Shown: piece by piece, positions 58,040 through 64,000 of the stretch
Layout of the letters: every line of letters begins with the position of its first letter
Numbering within the stretch: position 1 is the first letter of the stretch
From: Methanosarcina barkeri 3
GTDB lineage: Archaea; Halobacteriota; Methanosarcinia; Methanosarcinales; Methanosarcinaceae
Length of the DNA: 64,000 bases
NCBI RefSeq assembly: GCF_000970305.1
Contig: NZ_CP009517.1
Span: forward strand, 1,488,001-1,552,000
Reading direction: 5' to 3'
Made by a program: the position numbers and the translations under genes
The notes under the pieces: generated by a model
Databases searched by the model: none
What the model saw: the letters and a program-made list of their open reading frames with translations, nothing else
What the model was told of the DNA's origin: nothing

Positions 58040-59284
58040 TCAGCTGCTATTATTTCCAACTGGCAGACTTTTGTTATTAAAACTATACGGAGAAGAAACC
58101 TGAAGGAGTTCATCTAGCTCTCTTACGGTCTCATTATTTACGTTCCTGCCAAGGATCCACGCAAAATTGAACACCTGCTGGCTGGGATATGTGGGACTGG
58201 GTTTAAGAACCTGTAAGTAAGAACGTGCAGCGTCAGGTAGCTCACCGTTTGGCTCTGTCAGGATAAGGAACCCATGTTTTCCCATGTGAGACAGCACTCC
58301 GCTTGGGACTACAACCCTCCAGTCCTCAGGACTTGCAAGAAGTAGGTTATGACCTGGTTCTGCATACCCCCATCCAACGCTACGAGGTATGTAGCCGATA
58401 AGCCATGAGAACATATGTCCGCTGTCCTTGTATCCAGCCCATCTTACAGCCATTTCCTGAGGTGTGCTTCCCGGGATACGCTGAACATGTCCGTACTTCG
58501 AAAGTTCTGCCATTGTCGTGCTATTGACAACCGAAGAGGGAGCAAACACATAGATGTAAGGATAATAGAGTGACCGTCTTTCAAGGATTCTTTTTGTCTC
58601 TTCAGGCACACCGTCGGGAGTTACGTAAGCAAAAGCATCTCCCATATGAGCGTTCCAGTTAGCGGCAGGATATGCATACTCAAGAGCATCCGTAGAAGCT
58701 ATAAAAACAATCTGCTTGTGATAAGACTCCAGAACTGCAATGTACTCATCCAGAACTTCGGCAAACTTAATCGGGTTTGATGCACTTATTGTCTGAGTTT
58801 TCAGATTAAGTTTCTCAACCTCATCGACTACGCGTCTGTCGATATTCCCTACAATGTACACCTGCACATTATTATCCATCGTAACTCCTTCAGGTCCCAG
58901 CCTCTCGAGTTCTTTTTTAGTGTCCTCAGGCAGTATGGTACCATTTCCAGTAACAAAAAGCATAGGTGCATTAACCGGAAAATGCTGCAGACGTGTCGTG
59001 GCAATTGCAGTTGCAGGATCATCATCTCTCACGAGAACAACCGCACCAGGCCTGTCTTTTTCCTGAGCTGCCGCATAAATAGTCTGAGAATAGACAGTAG
59101 CTGTTTGAATGTGGTTTTCACCTGAGAGTCTGGCAGTACTGCCCGTTAATTCGAGAAGCTTCTCATTTTGTGTTGTGCTTACGTCAAGAGGTTTTCCCTG
59201 AGGCTCCCATAGTAATATATGTCCAAGGATTAAAAGAACCGTAAGGGCAGTAACCGAAAGTAAAGTGTAAACAGGCTTTATCAC
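58040..59284 (-). CDS. Membrane-anchored extracytoplasmic protein with CWB2-like domain
   Basis: About 414 residues from GTG 59284 (overlap GTGA with the upstream stop; GGAGG upstream). Residues about 3-25 form a signal anchor (VYTLLSVTALTVLLILGHIL). The outer region resembles cell-wall-binding repeat 2 proteins: VVLVRDDDPATAIA, APMLFVTGNGTILPEDTKKE, NNVQVYIVGNIDRRVVDEVE. The last part (GYIPRSVGWGYAEPGHNLLL) pairs with a similar segment in the upstream protein. Asn-rich C-terminus (NNKSLPVGNNSS) could be glycosylated. The two gene products probably form one surface complex. Confidence 0.78.
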   Translation of the reverse strand: MIKPVYTLLSVTALTVLLILGHILLWEPQGKPLDVSTTQNEKLLELTGSTARLSGENHIQTATVYSQTIYAAAQEKDRPGAVVLVRDDDPATAIATTRLQHFPVNAPMLFVTGNGTILPEDTKKELERLGPEGVTMDNNVQVYIVGNIDRRVVDEVEKLNLKTQTISASNPIKFAEVLDEYIAVLESYHKQIVFIASTDALEYAYPAANWNAHMGDAFAYVTPDGVPEETKRILERRSLYYPYIYVFAPSSVVNSTTMAELSKYGHVQRIPGSTPQEMAVRWAGYKDSGHMFSWLIGYIPRSVGWGYAEPGHNLLLASPEDWRVVVPSGVLSHMGKHGFLILTEPNGELPDAARSYLQVLKPSPTYPSQQVFNFAWILGRNVNNETVRELDELLQVSSPYSFNNKSLPVGNNSS

Positions 59285-61296
59285 GCCTCTCCCTCCTTCC
59301 ATCCGGCTTTGACCATAAAATAGTTAGGGATTAACGCGGTAAAAAAACCTGCAACTGCAGAAACCCATAATGGGGTTACCCAGAGCCAGAGGTCTTCCTC
59401 GCTTGTCCACCCTCTCCAGTTAATAACGTATACTCCAATTATAAACATCCCTATGGAAGCGCTGACCATAGAAAGGACAACTACTGGAAAAGCCTCTTTT
59501 ACACCTTCCCAGTACTTTTTTTGACGCATATCGCTCATCATTGGTCCCATATAAAACAAAGATGAGATAACAATGGCAGGAACAACCATTATCAGCCACA
59601 TTATAGTTGTCGTCGGTGAGCCTAACCAGTACCCTGGCGAAAACTCAAAGTTAAGCAAGAGTGGCATACCAGAAGCCTGAAACAGGTATAAAGAAGCTAT
59701 CATCAGTGCCATCCCTATTCCTGTACTCATAATCGTAGCCGACAAAGCTCTTGCCCATGGAGGGCGCATGAATTTTACCATGTTCCCCATGGATATTACA
59801 GGCCTTTTGTGGTAAGCCATAAGGAAAGCCAGAATGCCTACAGGTCCGAATATAAGTATTGCCATCGGCCAGTAAATCCTCGGATAAAAAGAACTGTAGG
59901 GAAGGCGTTTCGGCATAATAAAAAGAGCCCATATGGCTCCGAATAATCCTATGAAAAACCATGACCATCCGAGCAAAGCAAGTCCGCTTGTTCCGGCTTT
60001 CTGATTTTTAAAGAATTGGACTTCCAGTGCAAGGTCAGCTCTTGCCTGGGCGTTATAACTTACACTTTCAGGACCTCCTACAACCCTTACATTCATAAAA
60101 GGCCCGTCTGAAGGAAAAACAAAGTAGTCAGGAGAAAGCCTCCAGAAGTACTGGTCAACGTAATTATTCAGGTCTCCTTTTTGGGTGTAAAGCAATGGTC
60201 CGTAATTACCCTGATAAGCCATAGGCAGACCTGCTGCAGCAAACTCGGGAGTCTCAGGGTTTGCAAGTACGAAGTTGTAGTACCCGTCAAAGTGGTAATT
60301 TTCAACCATACCCCATCCGAAATTATCCCAACGGCTCCTTGCCCATAGTAAAGCGTGCTTGTAAACATTCTCATCTGCAACCCGCTCCACTTTTCCAAAA
60401 ACCTCCATTTCTTTAAGAAGAGCATCCGAAAGAAGCCTCTCAGGAGCAGCTACAAGAATAACCTTTTTCTCTCCTTTTTTGAGTAAGTTCCGTAAACTTT
60501 GAGGTATGTGCCCTTCTTCAACAGGAACTACGGGTACTCTGAAGTATGCTGCAGTATATGCTGCAGGTAGTGCGTAGGCGGGTTCTTTTGCCGAAACTAT
60601 AACAATAAATGGGCTGTCTCCCAGAAGAGATAGTGACTCTTCAATAAGGGCATCCGGATTTCTTTGACCGTCCTCCTCAGTACCGTAAACAAGAGTCTGG
60701 TTTCTTGCAGAAGCTACTGGTGCCATTACTGCAGCTACAACTGGGTCAGCAGGTACTTCAAGCCTTTGGCCGGAAAACATTGTAGCCATCGAATTTCCAA
60801 CCTCAGCAGGTGTATCTCCTGGTACTCTCTGTACGTTTTTCATGGTATACCCTATACGTGATTCCTGATCAGCTCCATTTCCGTAAGCAGCTGAAAGAAC
60901 CCAGATATACCCCAAAGCACTGAGAATAATTGCAGCAGTAAGGACCGCAATTCCCCATGCAAACCACCTGTTCATGTTTAACCCTGTCCTGGCTTCATTG
61001 TCTCTTTCCTCCCTATGAAGCTGATCTGCAGAAACAAGAGAGGCAATTAACGAACAGAGGCTTGCGCCAAAAATAACAAAAAAAATCGTAACCGAACCAT
61101 AAGGTGCTGCAAAGAGAGGCTCAAGTCTGGGTATTGCAACACTTCCGTTTTCTGCGAAATATCCTACGAGCCCGAAAATAAACCCTCCAAGAAAGGCTCC
61201 TATAAGAGTAATAAAAAAAGATTTTAAAGTAAAAATCCTGCTTTTTCCAAGATTTTTTGAGCTAGTGTTCCCACTATGGTTACCCTCTTCAGCCAT
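59281..61296 (-). CDS. Large membrane protein with CWB2-like ectodomain and DUF4396-like membrane domain
   Basis: 671 residues. An N-terminal cytosolic stretch is followed by two or three TM helices (SFFITLIGAFLGGFIFGLVG, GSVTIFFVIFGASLCSLIAS, and one near residue 115-135). The extracytoplasmic domain spans about 140-440 and is CWB2-like (SPFIVIVSAKEPAYALPAAY, KKVILVAAPERLLSDALL, DNFGWGMVENYHFDGYYNF). The last 230 residues are a multi-span domain resembling DUF4396 (HKRPVISMGNMVKFMRPPWA, PLWVSAVAGFFTALIPNYF). Stop overlaps the next start by four bases. Function unknown; a cell-surface or transport role is inferred. Confidence 0.78.
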   Translation of the reverse strand: MAEEGNHSGNTSSKNLGKSRIFTLKSFFITLIGAFLGGFIFGLVGYFAENGSVAIPRLEPLFAAPYGSVTIFFVIFGASLCSLIASLVSADQLHREERDNEARTGLNMNRWFAWGIAVLTAAIILSALGYIWVLSAAYGNGADQESRIGYTMKNVQRVPGDTPAEVGNSMATMFSGQRLEVPADPVVAAVMAPVASARNQTLVYGTEEDGQRNPDALIEESLSLLGDSPFIVIVSAKEPAYALPAAYTAAYFRVPVVPVEEGHIPQSLRNLLKKGEKKVILVAAPERLLSDALLKEMEVFGKVERVADENVYKHALLWARSRWDNFGWGMVENYHFDGYYNFVLANPETPEFAAAGLPMAYQGNYGPLLYTQKGDLNNYVDQYFWRLSPDYFVFPSDGPFMNVRVVGGPESVSYNAQARADLALEVQFFKNQKAGTSGLALLGWSWFFIGLFGAIWALFIMPKRLPYSSFYPRIYWPMAILIFGPVGILAFLMAYHKRPVISMGNMVKFMRPPWARALSATIMSTGIGMALMIASLYLFQASGMPLLLNFEFSPGYWLGSPTTTIMWLIMVVPAIVISSLFYMGPMMSDMRQKKYWEGVKEAFPVVVLSMVSASIGMFIIGVYVINWRGWTSEEDLWLWVTPLWVSAVAGFFTALIPNYFMVKAGWKEGEA

Positions 61297-61312
61297 AGAC
61301 TCCCCCTAGATT

Positions 61313-61430
61313 GTCAGCTCTTATACTCAATAGAGTATCGGCTCTATATGCAATAGAGTGTCGGCTCTATATGCAATAGAGTGTCAGCTCTTATACGCAA
61401 TAAATTGTCAGCTCTTATACGCAGTATTGT
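61313..61430. repeat. Tandem 23-24-bp repeats containing CTCTAT/ATAGAG palindromes
   Basis: Five head-to-tail copies of GTCGGCTCTATATGCAATAG-AGT type, starting 17 bases upstream of the membrane-protein operon. In the middle copies CTCTAT-ATGCA-ATAGAG is a perfect inverted repeat; outer copies have diverged to CTCTTATACGCAATAAA. An operator array is possible. Confidence 0.7.
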
Positions 61431-61679
61431 CAAAATAAACGCGTCAACAAATAATTATTTATTTATAATTATACTTAGGCCTTATAAATACCCTGACGTT
61501 TTAAAAAGAACGTGCTGACTAGTGTTGGAACAGGAAAAAATATGTGAATTGACTAAATGAAAGGTTTATCAGATAAATAAAAGATTATTATAATAAATGA
61601 AAAATCTTTATTACAATAAATGAAAGGTTTATCACAATTATGGGACGAACCTAGCCTTGATATAGCTTATTGAGACCCT

Positions 61680-62918
61680 TTAACCTTTAGAAGACCTGGA
61701 TGCATAGTTTTTTAAAGCCGTAATTCCCGGTAAGGGCTCGCCAGAGAGATAGGCTATACTTGCACCTCCACCCATGCTTATATGGGAAAATTTTGATTCT
61801 AAGCCAAGTTGATCAATGGCATCTAAGGTATGTCCTCCTCCTGCAACAGAGTAGCTTGCTTGAGTTGCAGCCTTAAGAAGTTCATCCGTACCAAGCCTGA
61901 ATTTATCTAACTCGAAAATACCGGTTGGACCGTGAAAGACACATAATTTTGCTTCCTTAAGATACCTGGAATAGTTTTCGATGGTCTCTCGGCCAATATC
62001 GGCTATTGGAAGGTCCCCTTTTATCTTGTCCAGTTTAACTTCCTGACGTTCTCCACCATTGTTTAATGCTACATCCTCAGGCACGACAATCTTGTCCGAA
62101 TACTCCTTGAGTAGCGTGGAAGCAATAGGAACCTGGTTCATATATTTCTCATCTTCAATGAATTTCCTATTGACCTCGCCTACGTCGACACCCATTGCCA
62201 TCATAAATACCGTAGCTACTACACCGGTAGTAAGGATCTTATCGGCTCCATCCCGCTTGAGAATATTAGAAATGGCCTTTATAGAGTCGTTAGCTTTTGC
62301 TCCTCCCAATACGAAGATTGATGGATGCTCATGGCATTTTACGGCTTTATCTAAGCCTGTAATTTCCTTGTTCATAAGGATGCCGGCAACACTAGGCAAA
62401 ACCAATGTAAACCCTACTACGGAACACTGAGATCTGTGAGAAACCGAAAAGGCATCATTTATAAAAAGATCGAATAGTGGATGCAACTTCTTGACCATCT
62501 GGCTTTTAGCCTGTTCCTCAGGAATGAGTTTTGTGATCTCTTCGGCATTAAAACGTGTGTTCTCAAGGAGGAGGACTTCTCCTCTGGCAAGGGATTTTAT
62601 AGCGTTCTTTGCACAGGAGCTGAATATATCATCCTCGTAGATCACTTCTCGACCTAAAAGCTTTGTTGCTAGCTTTGCATGAGCTTCCAGGGTGGTATAG
62701 TCCTCATCTCCGGGTCGACCCTGATGAGATATCAAAACTACTTTTGAGTGTTCCAGGGACTGCAAAGTAGGCAAATGACTCTTAATTTTTCTATCATCCA
62801 GGATATTTCCGTTATCGTCCATGGGTGAATTAAAATCCACCCTTACAAGTACTGCTTTATCGTCAAGTACAACATCATCCATCGTCAGATAATCCTTTCC
62901 AGCTGTTTCCTGAGACAC
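61680..62918 (-). CDS. pgk: Phosphoglycerate kinase
   Basis: Interconverts 1,3-bisphosphoglycerate and 3-phosphoglycerate with ADP/ATP. About 412 residues. The substrate-site motifs VDFNSPM, SHQGRPGDE and NDAFSVSHR are present, as are ILGGAK-like VLGGAKANDS, FHGPTGIFE and the nucleotide loop SVAGGGHTLDAI. Sequence is of the archaeal type. GTG 62918 has GGGGGT six bases upstream; the more distant GTG 62936 has no RBS. It is followed downstream by the AT-rich leader of nothing obvious and transcribed alone. Confidence 0.95.
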   Translation of the reverse strand: MSQETAGKDYLTMDDVVLDDKAVLVRVDFNSPMDDNGNILDDRKIKSHLPTLQSLEHSKVVLISHQGRPGDEDYTTLEAHAKLATKLLGREVIYEDDIFSSCAKNAIKSLARGEVLLLENTRFNAEEITKLIPEEQAKSQMVKKLHPLFDLFINDAFSVSHRSQCSVVGFTLVLPSVAGILMNKEITGLDKAVKCHEHPSIFVLGGAKANDSIKAISNILKRDGADKILTTGVVATVFMMAMGVDVGEVNRKFIEDEKYMNQVPIASTLLKEYSDKIVVPEDVALNNGGERQEVKLDKIKGDLPIADIGRETIENYSRYLKEAKLCVFHGPTGIFELDKFRLGTDELLKAATQASYSVAGGGHTLDAIDQLGLESKFSHISMGGGASIAYLSGEPLPGITALKNYASRSSKG

Positions 62919-63367
62919 TATAGTACCCCCTTTCACATAGTGGCATATATCTGTTTAGTATGAAACTGACTGTAATTTAAGGTGACAGAATTGGTAGGAG
63001 GAGTTATCCCTGAACTTCAAGATTCTGATGTTTTTGACTTGAAATTGCAAAAGAATCTCTAACTAAGTTATACCAGATTGAAAAAACAGGGACAGCAATA
63101 ATAGCGTATAAGGAACTTTAGCATTTCTCGCTCTTATTCATTTTCTCCCCAAAAATAATATTCGTTTTACATTTTGGGTTTGGATAATAAAAGGCTTTTC
63201 AGTTTTCGAAAAAGCTATAACTTATGCTATTGGGCTGAGAAATCAGTAACAAAACTTATTTGGAGCCCTAGGAGTCTATGCAAATCTCAGTTTTCCAGTG
63301 TCAGTAAAGAAAATAGAACCTCAAAAGTTGATAAATATCCTCTAACAAATTTTTGTTTTGAATTGTT

Positions 63368-63378
63368 TTTATATAATT
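63368..63378 (+). promoter_or_regulatory. TATA box upstream of the candidate structured RNA
   Basis: TTTATATAATTATAAATATAATG starts at about 63368. The transcript would begin close to 63397, just where the paired element starts. Confidence 0.4.
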
Positions 63379-63398
63379 ATAAATATAATGTTTAATGG

Positions 63399-63468
63399 AG
63401 GTGGACAACAACAAAGGGGAAAAACTGTAGCTATCTGAGTCTGTCAAAGCTAACGTGTAAGTCCACCT
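63399..63468 (+). ncRNA. Candidate structured leader or small RNA
   Basis: AGGTGGAC (63399-63406) pairs perfectly with GTCCACCT (63461-63468). Inside, TAGCT and AGCTA can form a second stem. The element starts about 25-30 bases after a TATA box and ends about 100 bases before the DUF2795 ATG. It could be a 70-nucleotide RNA or the leader of that gene. Confidence 0.35.
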
Positions 63469-63569
63469 GAAGTTAAATATTGTATCCAGCACTGACTACT
63501 GGTGATCTGGAAAACAAGAACGACCTTTTATACCTAATGAAGAAAACAAGCAAGATATGGGGGAAAATT

Positions 63570-63770
63570 ATGAGAACAAGTATGGCTGATGTTCAACATT
63601 CACTGGGCGGCATTGATTTTCCTAAAAACAAGAACGAAATTGTAAAGTATGCTCAGGAACATGGAGCAAGTAGCGAAATAGTTTCGGACTTGCAGCAGCT
63701 TCCAGACAGGACATATAATAACGCTGCTGATGTCGCTCAGGAATTCAGCGGAAAACGTTTTGAGAAATAA
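63570..63770 (+). CDS. DUF2795 protein
   Basis: A 66-residue protein from ATG 63570 with GGGGG seven bases upstream. The whole chain fits the DUF2795 family: ADVQHSLGGIDFPKNKNEIV, YAQEHGASSEIVSDLQQLPD, YNNAADVAQEFSG. Family function is not established. It is small, helical and cytosolic. A longer frame to 63480 exists but the family match and RBS choose 63570. Confidence 0.88.
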   Translation: MRTSMADVQHSLGGIDFPKNKNEIVKYAQEHGASSEIVSDLQQLPDRTYNNAADVAQEFSGKRFEK

Positions 63771-64000
63771 GAAGAGACGACGATATTGTAATAAATGTAG
63801 ATAAAAAATAAATTTCTTTGTTTAAAATAAATCAGGTATCAGACGGGAGAGTAATCTTAAGGTAGATGCAGCTGAAGTTCAAAATCTCGAATACTTGCAT
63901 TTTCGGTTAAGATTTTAGAATACTTGTATTCTCCTTTAAGATTGCTATCTCCCATTAAATTAGGAAATTGCCTATGAAATTATGTTTGTTTATTAGATTG
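63771..64000. other. Trailing intergenic DNA
   Basis: Contains two related segments (AATACTTGCATTTTCGGTTA and AATACTTGTATTCTCCTTTA, about 63890-63940). No gene seen before the window ends. Confidence 0.45.

Noticed and set aside
63400-63467. tRNA-like seven-base acceptor stem GGTGGAC/GTCCACC
   Set aside because: Only 54 bases lie between the arms, no TTCGA T-loop, no D-arm and no anticodon stem; kept only as a generic structured RNA candidate.

Overview
The window reads as a methanogenic archaeon of the genus Methanosarcina. Supporting signs are an archaeal GatE, an archaeal-type (type II) glyceraldehyde-3-phosphate dehydrogenase, fused archaeal-style 2-oxoacid:ferredoxin oxidoreductase subunits, TrmB/HxlR regulators, AT-rich intergenic DNA with archaeal TATA boxes, frequent TTG/GTG starts, and low gene density with many intergenic minisatellites. 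The species cannot be fixed from the sequence alone.

Region 1 to about 12.6 kb is accessory. A family of about 205-bp non-coding repeats (tandem at 1-650, dispersed at 3090, 5090 and 8675) alternates with unrelated cargo genes. The cargo is a membrane protein plus a small coiled-coil partner sharing a glycine-rich peptide (924-2902), two proteins with PD-(D/E)XK-like nuclease signatures (3628-4593 and 5375-7360), a small exported protein (8224-8616) and a large NACHT-type NTPase (9218-12367). Two partial copies of the 3' end of argG (4872-5089, old; 7663-8010, recent) lie among them, and the intact argG follows at 12658-13845. This looks like a defence-type island grown by repeated insertion at the argG 3' end. 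No integrase is visible.

Region 12.6 to 28 kb is mostly core metabolism: argG, carB, carA, an ankyrin-repeat protein, a class III aminotransferase with an aldehyde dehydrogenase, a stand-alone receiver protein and gatE.

Region 28.8 to 31.4 kb is a second small cassette. A DUF488 protein and a partner resembling dual-OB proteins are bracketed by two remnants of the hsdS 3' end.

Region 31.5 to 43.3 kb holds a YwbE-like protein, ppsA, gpmI, a ClC channel/transporter with CBS domains, a D-2-hydroxyacid dehydrogenase with a YHS protein, a truncated AI-2E-type permease and a two-gene 2-oxoacid:ferredoxin oxidoreductase.

Region 43.5 to 52.5 kb is a mixture of regulators, redox proteins and broken genes: an MFS exporter stump, TrmB and TetR regulators, a ferredoxin-nitroreductase, an MBL hydrolase divergent from a frameshifted HxlR regulator, a YggS-type PLP protein, a CDGSH protein, and a GH130-type protein. 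The CDGSH protein and a small membrane protein are bracketed by two copies of one unidentified gene tail, the third case of this layout in the window.

Region 53 to 64 kb holds a radical SAM protein of the tetraether lipid synthase family, a GNAT acetyltransferase, gap, a two-gene membrane operon with CWB2-like domains, pgk, and a DUF2795 protein preceded by a possible structured RNA. With ppsA and gpmI, the window carries four enzymes of the gluconeogenic/glycolytic trunk, scattered rather than in one operon.
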